A program made the translations under genes and the position numbers. A stretch of DNA of 64,000 nucleotides from Saccharina japonica (taxonomy: Eukaryota; Sar; Phaeophyceae; Laminariales; Laminariaceae): positions 62,001-126,000 of the forward strand of contig MEHQ01000812.1 in assembly GCA_008828725.1 (NCBI GenBank), read 5' to 3'. The notes below the pieces were generated by a model. That model worked only from the letters and a program-made list of their open reading frames with translations. It was not told the DNA's origin and ran no database searches. Below are positions 48,526-60,433 of this stretch, piece after piece (within the stretch, counting starts at the first letter, position 1; every line of letters begins with the position of its first letter).

Positions 48526-51500
48526 CGGACCAGCGGGAGTTCAAGGGTGGCAGGCACCGTGGGGTGGTCAATCCATGATGCAGGGGTGGGGACCCCAGGG
48601 AGGACAACCAGCCTTCCCACTAGGAACCGATGGACCGCGGATAGGACAGCTTAATCCGTTATACGACATAACCGGGGGGGGTTCCAAAGAAGCCCAACGC
48701 ATGGTCGACCGCCTAGTCAAGGACATGCAGGTAGAAGGACGAAAGAGCGCTCACGGGTCGGTGCTGCACCGGGAGAGGTGAGGAGGCTCTCGAACACCCC
48801 AGCAGGCGAGTTCCGATTGCGTTACTGGTGGATACTGGGGTGGAGGAAACTACGTCTCACGGAAGTTCATCGAGTCCATTGAGGAACGTGATCACTGGGG
48901 AAAATCGCAGATGAGTCCAACGGGAAACCCAAAGAAGAACGCCGTACCCCCCATGGAAATGGTAGGCTCGTGCTTGCTACCGCTGGTCTTTGCACCGATC
49001 GACCAGATCTTCTGTGTGAAGTTCCGGGTGGTGAAAATACTTCCGTACGCGATGGTGCTGGGAGCCGCGTTCATGACGGATCATCGAAGTATCATCAGTT
49101 TCGATGGTATCGAGGGTTTCTGGCTGACACAATCCTCATCGTGTGTAACATTCGCCCCGAAGGAGGTCGGAGAAGCCGCAACAGGAGCGATGTATGCCGA
49201 GTGGGACCACGTTGGTACGGTGAAACCATCGACAGACGAGCAAGAACCGGAACAGTTGGAGGAACCGAAGATTCCGGCAGGGATTATGGAGTTAGGAATC
49301 TCTGTATGGGAGGACGAAGGCACTCTACACCGGAAACTACGCATTGCGAAAGACGTAGAGGTTCCGGGAGGTACCAGTATCCAGGTAGACGCTTTTGTCA
49401 AAGGTCCTCAGTCTCAAATACAACAGTTCGTAGTGGTATAGCCAACTAACGGCTATGATCTTAAACTAGGAGTGGATCTAGGAGTACCAAGGGGAGCACA
49501 GTGGTGGTTTCCAGGTATGCCGCTCCAATGCAAGTTGTCGAATGTTACCCAGGATAACGTGAAGATCCAGGGGGGCATCGTGGTTGCGATGGTCTACGCT
49601 GTCAACAATTACGATCGGGAACGCATGACGTCACTCATGAACCCGGTGCCGGAGGAACGGACAGGCCCAAAACTGGATGAGGTTATGGAGAACGACAAGG
49701 GGAGACCACCGGAGCAACTCGACAAAGGTGATGAAATCGCAGATACTCCGAGCGAAATCCCCACGGTGGACCTGGGGGAGGCCAACTTCGGACAGCTCAG
49801 TCCAGGGGAAAAGGACAAACTGATGCGCATTCTCAATGAATACATCGACGTGTTCGCGGTCAACCCCAAGAGCGTACCAGCATGCAAAGGAGTACCAATG
49901 CGACTGGAGCTCGAAGATCCCAACGTCAAGCCATACGTGGCTCCCATTCGACACTACAGCCCGGAACAGCGCGAGATGATTCAGACTGAAGTGGCGAAAC
50001 TCCTGAAGAATGGATCCATTCGGGAATCAACTTCCGAGTGGGCCGCCAATTGTTCGACGGTTCGCAAGAAAGACGGGACAGTGCGGGTTGTGCAGGATTT
50101 TCGAGGTGCCAATAGCTCTCAAATCCCAGAGTGGTGGACTTGGGGACCTGCAGCACATTATGGNCGAGATGGAAGGGTCGAAGTATTTACTCAGCATCGA
50201 TTGGCTTCAGGATTCTTCAGCTCGAGATCCATGAGGACGATCGACATTGACGGCGTTTCGAGACGCTGACGGGAAAGCTGTACGAGTACGTTCGCTGGGC
50301 TTCGGGTTGAAGGCAATGCCATCGCGTTTGCCAACCACGTGGGAGGGCGACTGTTCCAGTAAGGATAAAGGAATCAAAACTGGTTGGACGACATCGCCAT
50401 CCCGTCGAAAACCCTGTAAGATCATGGGGGCTGCTCGAGAAACGTTGAGTGTCACGGCAAGGACGTCTAACCGTCAATCTCCAGAAATCGCATTTCTGTC
50501 AGTCGGTCATGGAGTTCGTCGGACGATCGTAGATAGGCTTGGTACCAGAGCCGGCCCCGAGAAGGTTGATGCTATCACGCAGCTGTCAAGGCCGAACACG
50601 GTGGAGGAAGTGCAAGTACGCCATGTCGCGGTTACCGAACAAGAGCAACGTGATCGAGGACTTCGACGACTCTTTTCCAGGGGACGAGTCGTTGCCAAAC
50701 GTTTACAAAGGGCCACAGGGGCCAGTGCTCGACGGCGTACACCTCGAAACCTTAGGAGTGGAAGGTGTGGACGAAACTAGTACTCAAAGTCTTGCAGTGC
50801 TGGCAGCCGTCGCATTCACACCCGCAGACCCATCTGAGGCAGATACTCAACAGGCCGAGCTTGTTATTGCACCGGAGCTTCCAGTGGTGGTCATGCTCGA
50901 CTGTGGGGGGGGAAGCAGCATCCTTGCATCGGAAGGATTGCTGACAGTCAGAAAAGCAGTAGACCAGGACTGGAGAGCACTGAAATGCATCAGAGCAAAC
51001 GGACTGGACAAAGGTGCGAGGCTACTTAGGGTGACAACAGGGTCGCAGGAATACCCAAGCATGTTGAGAGAGGTGAAACCAGACGTGGTGATCGGTGACG
51101 CCTGCAGGAGGTTTGAAGGGGTACGAGAGAAGGAAGGAGTACCCGGAGCGAGTAGCTTAGTCCAAGCTGACATCACCTCAGACGCACGAGTTTTTATACT
51201 CGAATGTCTGAGCAACCTTCTGCGAACGACGGAATGGAACGACGAGATTCTCCCTGCTTTGGAACGAGAGTCATACATCGTGGACAAGGCAGAAATATCG
51301 GCGAGCCAAGTAGGGATTCCGTGGAGGAGGAAACGGACATTCGTGGTAGGAATCAAGGGAGGCCTTGCCACAAAGGGGTGTTAGCCGTTTGGGAGCGGAG
51401 ATGGGAGAAGGTAAAGCAACCAGTTCAGGAATTGGGGGAATTTCTGGGTCGAAGAGGCGCATACTTCCTGAAGAGAGGTATCGGAGAGCGAGCGATTTAT

Positions 51501-54299
51501 TCGTTCAGCGAACCCATCATATATTTAAACCGTGTTCACATCATGGGGGAAAAGCCAACCGAAGGGTATGTCGCACACCCAGCGGATACGGCACGCCTTG
51601 AAGAAGCTGATGAGTTGCACTTGAACGAATATGCCAAGATCACCACAGGACAGGAACACTAAGTGATCCCGCAGACGGTCAGCCAAAGCGCAGCGGCGAA
51701 CGTCATCGCAGATTTTACGTCTCCTCCAATGTTACGAGCAGTGTTAGTTGAACTAGCTGTTCAAGGCTTACTGGGAAAACCGGTGCCAGAGGTCGTGGAA
51801 CTGGAAGGATTGGCCTGCGTGGTGTTTGAGGATTACCTCGCAGCAGCAGAAACCTTGGGGTTGACGAGAGCGGTCACGAGATCGCAGACGAAGGCCACTT
51901 TCCAGGGCCCGGAGGTTGTCTGGGAGGCAGAACCACCGTTACCTGAGGAGGAGGAGGTGGAGAATGCACCGACGCAGACAATCACTACTAGTGAGCTACC
52001 AGTGGAAGTTGATCGCCCACGCAAACGCAAGGGGAAGAGAAAGCCCATCCCAACACCGAAACGACAACGAGATCCTTTAGAGGAACCACCGAAGGACACC
52101 AGCAGCCGTTCAAGCGGATCAGGGAAAGAGGCCAAGGAGTCCCAGCGGTCGGAGCCGCCCATGCTGGAAAAGGTGACAGCTATTCTCCAAGATACGCCAC
52201 AGCTGATGCAGAGGCAGTGCAAATATATGGTACTTGGCAGGATTCAGAAAAAAACTCCAGGAAGTGGGAAACCGAGGAGCAGGAGGTGACGAATTTGTGA
52301 TGGACGACAACGGCCTCTTGTGGGTAGCACCTCTGGGAAAGGTTTCACGACTTGCAGTTCCCCAATCTCTCGTTCCAGGGATTAAGGCGCTGGCGCACAG
52401 CACCTATGGGCATCCAGGGACGGCGAGAACTACAGCCTTGGTTGGTCGTCGGCATTGCTGGCCTACCCTCATCAGGGACGTGAGAGACTACGTGCTCTCG
52501 TGTGGGTGAAGGCGTCGCAAGCGATCAGCGATTCAACGGGTTGCCATGCTACCGGCGAGGTTTCTGCGACCCGGGGAGGTACTCGAAGTCGACATCCAGG
52601 ATATGGGGGTGAAGTCGGACGCAGGCAACAAAGTTCTACTGGTTGCAGTCGACAAAGCTATGATCCGGGATCCGAGTTCACGGCAGAGGTGATGCAGCAC
52701 TTATGCAAGTGGTCGAACGTGACCATCGCCTATGGGCCTGCCGACCATCCACGTGCACAGGGGACGGTGGAGAGACTGGGGGGGTGGCTACACGAAGCAC
52801 TAGGAGAACTGTGCAAGACGTGGCCTCGCCGATGCGACGAATACGTACAGCCGGCACTGTGGATCAATCGTACCACGCCGGACCTACGCTTGCCGGGGAA
52901 GCCAACTCCTTTCCGTCTTTTCTTCGGTCGTGATACGCGCACGCAACTTGATGTTACGCACCCCGAGAATGTTACGCACCCCGAGATCGATGGTGGTGAT
53001 TTCAGGGGCGGGATGCACAGTTACTTGGCCGACAAACGTCAAGCGTCCAAGGAGATACGGAATGTACGGGAGGCTCTATTGAAGAGACATGATGACAGGC
53101 AGAAAACTCGTGTCGGAATGCTGAAATCGGTCGGACCTCGGTAGGAACCCGTGTGGTTGTCGGAGACAAGGTGCTGGTGAAGGAAGCGGAGTCTGTGATG
53201 ACAAGAGAAGGAATACGTCAAAAACTTGCCCACGAGCACTGGACCGGACCTTGGGAGGTGACTGTAGTTGTCTCACCAGAACTTAGCTACATCGTCACGA
53301 TGAACGGGCGAGGGATTCGCCGACGGCGGGCGTCAGCAGCGAACATCAAGATGTTCCACTGACGTCCGGACGAACTCCGTCACGACTTCGAGAACGAGTT
53401 TGCTCACCTGGCATGGGGAGTTGACTTCGGACTTGCGGAGCCGTCGATTGTAGCGTCGCCTTTGTATACCCTGATAGACAGACAGGCTGTGATGGGTCAA
53501 GGCAACGCTTGAAAGTGTCGATACAAGGGACGATTCGTGGATGGCACGGGGTCACAGTGGCTGTCCGAAGCGGGGGCGAGAGACAGTTTCACCCCCGTGC
53601 AGCTTGATGTTTTCCATGCACTATGGGAAACGTATCACGGAGCGGAGTGCCGGGCAAGGCCGACTTCGTCGCTGACACGGAAGGAAAGAGATGGGATCGA
53701 CCGTGAACACGCGTTGAAACAACACCCCGTGGGGACCGTGATCTGGAGGCTATTCGCGGACGCTGAAGAAAATAAGAAGCGTCACCTTTCAAAGATCTTC
53801 GACTACAAGTCACCGTACTGGCGGGTTCGGTATGCAGACGGAGATTTGGAGGAACGCAACGAACGTGAGATCCTGAAAGCTGGGAGAACCGGAAGTTCGG
53901 AATCCGGTTCCCCGTAAACGCGAAGAAACGAAGTGGAGTTCGATGGAGAACGGGAGAAGACGTTAGCCGAAGATCGACTCGCGAGCAAGATCAAGGCCTC
54001 GGCCTACCCGGGTTAACGGGAAAAGCCGGGAAGTGGTGGATAAGAGGCTTTCAGCTGGTGCGCTTGATGAGAAATTCTAGCAAGTCCAGCAGTACCGATC
54101 TGGGACCTAATGCGGAAACGCGGAAGACCCAGGGTCCCTACCCGCGGGGTGACGCCTTTCCATGGAAATGGTAGACGCCACTCATTCGAGCCTCACGGCA
54201 ATCGAAACACGATTAAGTGTGGGAAAAGGCCCTCACTCTTACTCCAGTGTGTCCGCAGTCCGGTTAGCACGGTATTCTTAGGAAACCGTGCTGGGGGGG

Positions 54300-54750
54300 T
54301 GTTGCGGCGGAAATGGCATACGTAACATAGAATACGTACGTAGCGGATGCTTCCTAGATATAGGCAACTCCCTGCCAAGTCAAAGGAAGCACCGCCTTGG
54401 TCAGTCTAAAAACAAACCAAAAACACACAATACCAAAGAGGGTAAAAGGAAGATAACTTGAACGTGATTTAGCTTGAGTGACTGCGAAGCGAGACTGAGT
54501 ACTGCGAGCGTAACAGTAAGGCACTGTCGAAGGTTTGATACGGAGATCTGTTGTGTAGCACTGGAGGTACGAAGAGGAGTTCGCTGGCAGAAGACTGCTG
54601 GTCTTTACAGGAAAATGTTGAGACAAGGAAGCAGGCCAACCTGAAAGCATCTACGGAACGGAAACGAACTACGAAGCGGTGAGATGCTAGGGACAGGGGG
54701 TTGGAGACCTAGAGTGCGTGCGTCTAAAGTAGCTCTTATCCTTCGTTATA
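54300..54750 (+). repeat. Right LTR of the 9.7-kb Ty3/gypsy element
   Basis: Begins TGTTGCGGCGG directly after a run of seven G; followed by GGTA. Confidence 0.9.
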
Positions 54751-55330
54751 GGTATGATACTGCAGCTGCCAGAAAAGAGCAGTCATGCTGCATGCATCTA
54801 AGTGTTGGGGCCGAACTATCACAGACATCATATAGCAGATGCACTGCGAAGGGTGTGTTTGTAATCGGTCTGTCGATGGTCGGAGGGGCTCACTGCTAGC
54901 TTCGTCTCCGCGGGGTTGTACGGCAAGCAGGCACTTTTCCCGTTTAATATCACACAGCAGGCAGCGATCTGCATCAAAAGATGCCTTGTACAAGTACGGA
55001 GGGTATGAAGCTGCAGCTGCCAGAAAAAAACAGCTTTTATATAGGATTTAGAGTAGAGTAAAGCTAAAAACGAGCTGTAAGAGGTACCTACAAGTTAGGA
55101 GGGTGTAGCTGCCAGAAAAGAGCAGTCATGCTGCATGCATCTGTTGCGGCGGAACTATCACATACAACATAAAGCAGATGCACTGCGAGGGGTGTGCTTG
55201 TAATCGCCATGTCGATGGTCGGTGGTGCCCGCTGCTAGCTTCGTCTAGACGTGGTGGACTAGTACGGCATGCAGACACTCTTCTCGTCTAATTGTTTTTC
55301 ACACAAGCAGCAGTTTTATATTACCCCTTC
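54751..55330. repeat. Two tandem units of about 340 bases, right flank of the Ty3/gypsy insertion
   Basis: Units at about 54760-55050 and 55100-55330 share AGCTGCCAGAAAAGAGCAGT, CATGCTGCATGCATCT, GCAGATGCACTGCGA, GTCGATGGTCGG and TGCTAGCTTCGTCT. CAAGTACGGAGGGTATG near 54991 is an intact version of the site split by the Ty3/gypsy element. Confidence 0.75.
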
Positions 55331-55771
55331 GAACAGTCACACCTGAGGTCTGCCTCGTGCTCCCCGTTGCCCCCCCTCACCCTGGCGCTCCTAGCTCAAG
55401 CTTCTCCCGGCCTGACAAACTGTGTAGCGTGTTGCGGCCTACCGTTGCTCCCCGCTGCTCCCTCTTGCCCTCTCCGTGGTACCCGTGCTGTTCGCTCGCC
55501 CACAACAACAGCAGTGTGCGCTCAAAGCAAGCACCATGCTCGTAGACGAATACACAGGAGCGGAGGGATTCGCGCAAAAGTAGGCCGCCACATCCTCGGT
55601 TCCTCCCTGCTTGACGAATTCTTCGCATTTGAGCCACGCGCAACGCCGGAAGATGAGCCTTGGCGGAGAAGGCGTGTCTCTGTCTCGGCTACCTCCGCTC
55701 GCGACCTCGCCGCCAAACGCAACGCCCCGCCGATTCTTCGAGATTTGAGCAGCGTCAAGCCTGGGGGGTGA
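55292..55771 (+). CDS. Unknown ORF with SSLLDEF...TPEDEPWRRR motif, low confidence
   Basis: An open + strand frame of 159 codons. Its middle part (GRHILGSSLLDEFFAFE, then TPEDEPWRRR) is similar to a frame at about 44395-44480 (SSLIDEFSPFQP, TPEDEPWRKR) on the far side of the Ty3/gypsy insertion. The surrounding DNA (CCCGTGCTGYTCGCTCGCCC, AGCGGAGGGAT) also matches. Either a small gene or, more likely, the coding relic of a repeat family. No known domain recognised. Confidence 0.3.
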   Translation: MFFTQAAVLYYPFEQSHLRSASCSPLPPLTLALLAQASPGLTNCVACCGLPLLPAAPSCPLRGTRAVRSPTTTAVCAQSKHHARRRIHRSGGIRAKVGRHILGSSLLDEFFAFEPRATPEDEPWRRRRVSVSATSARDLAAKRNAPPILRDLSSVKPGG

Positions 55772-55789
55772 ATCGCGTGCTTCACAAGA

Positions 55790-55885
55790 CATCTTGAAAA
55801 TTCTCATCGCAAAAACGTCTTGAAAATTTCAACGCAAAAACGTCTTGAAACTTTCAACGCAAAAACTTCTTGAATTTTTTTAATG
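55790..55885. repeat. Tandem 27-base units
   Basis: Three to four units of ACGTCTTGAAAATTTCAACG plus CAAAAA, slightly diverged. Confidence 0.85.
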
Positions 55886-55922
55886 GGAAAATCATTTTGG
55901 CTGGGAGAGCTCAATGGGCTAA

Positions 55923-56212
55923 CAAGGGGCGTAAAAAAAAAAGAGTAAACGACACCACACTTGAAGGAAGGTCAGAATGAAAAACAAACCGGATCGCTGT
56001 GATCACAGGACGAAATGAGCGAAAACCATTTGTTTTTGTTCCCTTTTTTAACTTGGTTTTAGAGACCCCCCCTTTTTTTTGCTGGTGAGGGAAGGGGGGG
56101 GGTAGTAAAAAAAAACATTATTGTTTTCTGGGATCACAACGGCCCGGTTCTTCGCTCCAATATAGGGGGGGGGGGTAGTGGGGTATCTGGGATTCAGATC
56201 CGCGCATACCTT
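55923..56212. mobile_element. hAT-like MITE
   Basis: Begins CAAGGGGCGTAAAAA; flanked by 8-base TGGGCTAA (55915-55922 and 56213-56220). It shares GACACCACAC, GGTCAGAATGAAAAACAAAC, CGCTGTGATCACAGGACGAA and AACTTGGTTTTAGAGACC with 62631-63079, on the opposite strand. The 8-base target duplication and CAAGGG ends suit the hAT superfamily. No transposase. Confidence 0.65.
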
Positions 56213-56437
56213 TGGGCTAACGCCCATGGAGAATTCAACAGTGAAACACTCACTATTTGAGCAATCTAGTGCTGGGGTGGCCAGGTTCACGAGGCCCGTA
56301 GCATCAGGCCATGGAAGCGGAGTCGGACGGAGAAGCAGACCAAATAAACAAATGTAGAAGAAAATGTATATAGTATCCAGTTCCTCGTTGTTTATCGAAT
56401 ATACGAGGAGAAGAAAAAGTATTAGTATGAATAGTAG

Positions 56438-56887
56438 TGTTGCGGCGGAAATGACATACGTAACGTAACATACGTACGTAGCGGATGCTTCCTAGATATA
56501 TGCAACTCCCTGCCAAGTCAAAGGAAGCACCGCCTTGGTTACTCCACAAACCAAAAACATACAAAACCAACCCAGAGGGGAAAACGGAAGAGAACTTGGT
56601 CTAATGAGAGCTTGAGTTACTGCGAAGCGAGATTGAGTAGAGCGATCGTTACTGCAAGGTATTGTCGAAGGTTTGATACGGAGACCTGTTGTGTAGCACT
56701 GGAGGTACGAAGAGGAGTTCGCAGGCAGAAGACTGCTGGTCTTTACAGGAAGCTGTTGAGACAAGGAGTAGACCAACCTGAAAGCATTTACGGAAAGGAA
56801 ACGAACTACGAAGCGGTGAGAGACTAGGGACAGGTGGATTGGAGACCAGGATACGTACGTATGAAATAGCTCTTATCCTTCATTACA
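56438..56887 (+). mobile_element. Solo LTR of the same Ty3/gypsy family
   Basis: About 450 bases, TGTTGCGGCGG...CTTCATTACA, similar to both LTRs of the 9.7-kb element. Flanked by GTAG on both sides, a 4-base target duplication. No internal region is attached. Confidence 0.85.
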
Positions 56888-57054
56888 GTAGTAGTAGAAG
56901 TAGTAGTGAATCCCATCGGGATTCATCCAGAACCAAACATGCCGTCCAAGGCATGTTTCCACTCTTATCCTTCATTACAGTAGTAGTAGAAGTAGTAGTG
57001 AATCCCATCGGGATTCATCCAGAACCAAACATGCCGTCCAAGGCATGTTTCCAC
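56871..57054. repeat. Tandem 92-base duplication across the solo LTR border
   Basis: Two near-identical 92-base units. Each starts with the last 17 bases of the LTR (TCTTATCCTTCATTACA) and contains GAATCCCATCGGGATTC and CATGCCGTCCAAGGCATG palindromes. It therefore arose after the LTR insertion. Confidence 0.9.
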
Positions 57055-57206
57055 CGGGGTAATATACTGAGAACAGATCACGTCAACATCTTTATTCAAT
57101 AGAATGCTCCCATTTCCAAAACGAAATTTTCCTATGATACTCGTACGTGAATCATACCTCCGTAGTATACATGAACATACTGCTTACCAGTCAGACTGCA
57201 AGTACT

Positions 57207-60180
57207 CGATCGCACACCTCCCCTGCTCGGATGCCTGCCTCGGTAGCAGTGCCTAATATTTACCACTCATCTCTCTGAAATATTCATCCCAAACCAAATA
57301 CATCCATCCTTTTATCCACCGATCAATATAATATTGTACTACGAACATATCCTTGGAGAAAATCCCCAATATTCACATTTTACTCTAAACAAAATCATTC
57401 AAATTCAAATACCAAAATCTAAACCATACTCAAAACTTTGTTCAATTAGTCAACCAGACAATCAATGTATTTTCCGAACGACCGGAAAAGCCTTCCAGGC
57501 CAGCCTGCCAGACGAGACGGTTTCTTCATCGAAGAAGATCGTGAAACTAAAAATATTAAATCAAATCAAATTCAATTTTCTAAACCGTACTGGCGTAAAC
57601 CTATTCTCCCCAAAGACACTCAACTGCCTTCACTAGGGACATTGGCCCGCGATAATTACACGGTAATCAGCGCAGTGTAATTAAGTCGATACAAGTTTAC
57701 GACAGTACAAAAACTACAACAGTACCACACGCCAGTTAATTCCAATTTCTCATTCTTCCATTTGCCAATTTCTCCATCGGAGATTTGTAGTAATATACCG
57801 GTGTCATTCAAAACCGAATACCTACGGTATATATCTATAATAAATTTCGTATAAAGATGATCTTGCACCAATACTTCTACAATCTTCTCAGAAAATCCCC
57901 CTTAGCCTTGTTACATCAAAATAAAGCCATTACTGGTCGACCTAAGTCGACTATAACTGAAAATACATTAAGTAATTTCTCCCTGTACGTAGGACCAACC
58001 ATGAGCGTTCCCAGTTTGGGCTCCCTATGGTTATTTCGTGGTCTACTGGATAAATTAGAAGTACTCTGTAAACCCTCCAACGTACTCAAGAGATGTTATC
58101 CTTAGTGCATCAATCATATGCCCGGGTATTACTGTAGATCATATTGACCTCATACATAAAATATCGTGAACCCTCTCAACTTGAAAAAAAAACTCCATTA
58201 ATCCCCCCAGCCCATTATAAAGCAATGACCATCACTCTGATATCAAAACATGCGTAAAAATGGACATGTTACCTACTGGTATCTGTTTATTGAGGTAAGA
58301 ACCCTTACCACTTGTAACAACAGAATATAATCAGGACTGACCATCATAAAAATAAAACATTATGCCGCCTATCATACCGTTATATATACCAAAACCAATA
58401 TTCAACTTCAATGATGGTCGTACATGCATATAAACGAAACTACCTGGTAGATTACATTTGAGCAGAACTCCCCAAGTATCCTTCGGTTTTCCTTCAACCA
58501 TTCAACTAAATAAAACACCCATTGAATCCATACTCAATCCAAGTCAAAATAAAATACCGGATATAATGTCACCGGTGATGTACCTACGTTGGCAAAGTCA
58601 TGCAATACCAAAAACCAAGATACCGGTTGTAATGCACTACGAGCTGGTCCAGCCGTAAAATAGATTTTCGTTCTATTGTCGTTTTCGCAAGCGTTTGGAA
58701 ATGTTAGGACCCCAAATTTTACAGCAGTGTTTGCAGGCCTGCAGCGCACATGCAGACGTTAAATGTTTTGAAATCGGAGTTTTTTTCGTCGAGCAAAACA
58801 CCCATTGAATCCATACTCAATCCAAGTCAAAATAAAATACCGGATATAATGTCACCGGTGATGTACCTACGTTGGCAAAGTCATGCAATACCAAAAACCA
58901 AAATACCGGTTGTAATGCACTATCAAATCCCACCGCGCCCTCCATGCCCCACGTGCCCCCCCCACTCCTTCCCCAAGCCGCGGCTACAGTAGCTCCTGAA
59001 TTGTATTTGCAGCGCGACTCGGGTCGGACCACCTGAAGGGGGGATGTCGTTCCGTAGAGGATTGACTCGGAAAAAGCAAGCGCATATAAAGGACCGATTA
59101 GGCTGATCTACAGTATCTTGAAGATAATACTCAAGTTCAGTCGATTACTGTCGGAACTCAAAATTAATGGCTGTTTTAATACCCCACTACCATCAATCAC
59201 ATATTCTGCAACCTACTCGTAATATCTGCCCTTTTCTCCTATAATGTCAGATCAAATCAGACAAAACAAAATACAAGTTTCATCCGCATTTTTGCCTTAC
59301 GTTCTACTTAATATACTGTGATATACCGAAGTATAGCACACGACATGCAGTACCCAACATAATAGTTTATATTTTCATGCGTCTTGCCTACACGAATTCT
59401 GCATAGCTCATAAAAGAAGAACGATCACAAAACGCTGACTAGATGTTCTCGTGTGTTGCATACACTACAATAATCATCAGGCATCGGGGTCCACCGAAAC
59501 ACAGACAATTCCACAATCCACAATTATTGCCTTTTAGTATTCCTGAACTACCACCTTACCAAATGGACAATACAAATATCACATAACACCTGTTTCGGGG
59601 TATTGTAACATGACTGTCGTGCTCGTCGACTGTTGTTCGAACTTACACATAAACAACATGTAGAATGCGCTGTTCGAAGTAACTTTGAACTTCATATCTA
59701 TAGGAACCCAAGAAAACGAAATGATGGATAAGCCTGAAACATCACAGATGAACCACCGATTACCGATAGTATCGTACCCCCACAAAAACCTATACAATCG
59801 TCATACACAAATATCAGATATATAGATATTTTCCCAGCGCGACAGCAGTGCACTGGGTACTCGAAACGCGAGTCACTTTGGCTACAAAGAGTAGGACGCG
59901 AGCGGTAGTAATCAAGTCTGGCTATCATCAACCACACCTAAAATCCAATCTCAAACAAGCATCCATCACCCTTGCATAGCAACTCACAAAGCCAACAAAC
60001 ACGAGCATACCAAGTATACGACACTGACTGCAATTAAAAGCCGCTGACAAGAAAAAACGTTGGTAATAGTTGTACGTTCTATCTCACTTACAGTTTACAG
60101 TAGTAAACGCCTTAAAACCTAGAACCAGCCAACACAGAACAGAACGAAAAACAACACACTCGTACGTGCCTTTTGCGGGC
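57207..60180. other. AT-rich island, no gene recognised
   Basis: Base composition is visibly more AT-rich than the flanks, with few CpG. Short ORFs are rich in Ile, Lys, Asn, Ser and Pro, with no family signature. Contains the 283-base-period duplication described separately. Confidence 0.5.
58512..58922. repeat. Direct repeat of about 128 bases, 283 bases apart
   Basis: AAAACACCCATTGAATCCAT...CCGGTGATGTACCTACG...GTTGTAATGCACTA occurs at 58512-58640 and 58795-58922 with almost no differences, separated by a GC-richer 155-base spacer. A recent duplication. Confidence 0.9.
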
Positions 60181-60433
60181 AAGATATTGTGTCCTGTAGA
60201 CGACGAGTGATCTTGAATCTCTCGCGTTTCCTTTTCTCGCCTGGGCTTGGTCAGGCGACGACCGGGTGGCTCCACCCCCCAGCTCAGGAAGGTGCTGAGC
60301 AGCACTGCCGCTCGAACCCCTTGTCTCTTCCTTTCTTCCTTTCAGTTCCTATCCTCCTCGTGGTGCGCTCCTCCATCTCCCCAAACACCAAAGCACCTCA
60401 TCCCAAACGAAACCGATCCCGCGATCTGGGCTC

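Larger units (their letters stand above)
45007..54750 (+). mobile_element. Ty3/gypsy LTR retrotransposon fossil carrying a DNA cytosine-methyltransferase-like region
   Basis: LTRs of about 450 bases at 45007-45454 and 54300-54750. A GGTA duplication abuts both ends, and the unfilled target text (TACGGAGGGTATGAAGC) survives in a neighbouring repeat at about 54995. A possible primer-binding site TGGGGCTTCAGC follows the left LTR and a G-run polypurine tract precedes the right LTR. Parts in order: a leader without recognised genes (45.5-48.0 kb); a Gly/Pro/Gln-rich gag-like region (48.05-48.78); a retropepsin-like part (about 48.82-49.15); a reverse-transcriptase part of Ty3 type (about 49.83-50.40); a cytosine-C5-methyltransferase-like part (about 50.88-51.78); a charged linker; integrase zinc finger (about 52.39-52.51), core (about 52.66-52.95) and C-terminal part (about 53.15-53.36); and a Tudor-like module (about 53.73-53.87). 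It is broken, with more than about five breaks. LTR identity is roughly 93-95% by eye, so it is of moderate age. One ambiguous base (N) lies in it. Confidence 0.9.
56345..57206. repeat. Dispersed repeat (left copy), hosting a solo LTR
   Basis: Shares TATATAGTATCCAG, CGAGGAGAAG, GTGAATCCCATCGGGATTCA, AATATACTGAGAACAGA, CACGTCAACATCTT, AATAGAATGCTCCCATTTCC and GTGAATCATAC with 61632-61931, in direct orientation. They may be ends of one larger element spanning 56.3-61.9 kb, but no TG...CA border or target duplication was found. Confidence 0.55.

Noticed and set aside
57334-58105. Plus-strand ORFs of 70-100 codons in the AT-rich island as genes
   Set aside because: Composition-driven, no start context or family signature, and overlapping frames.
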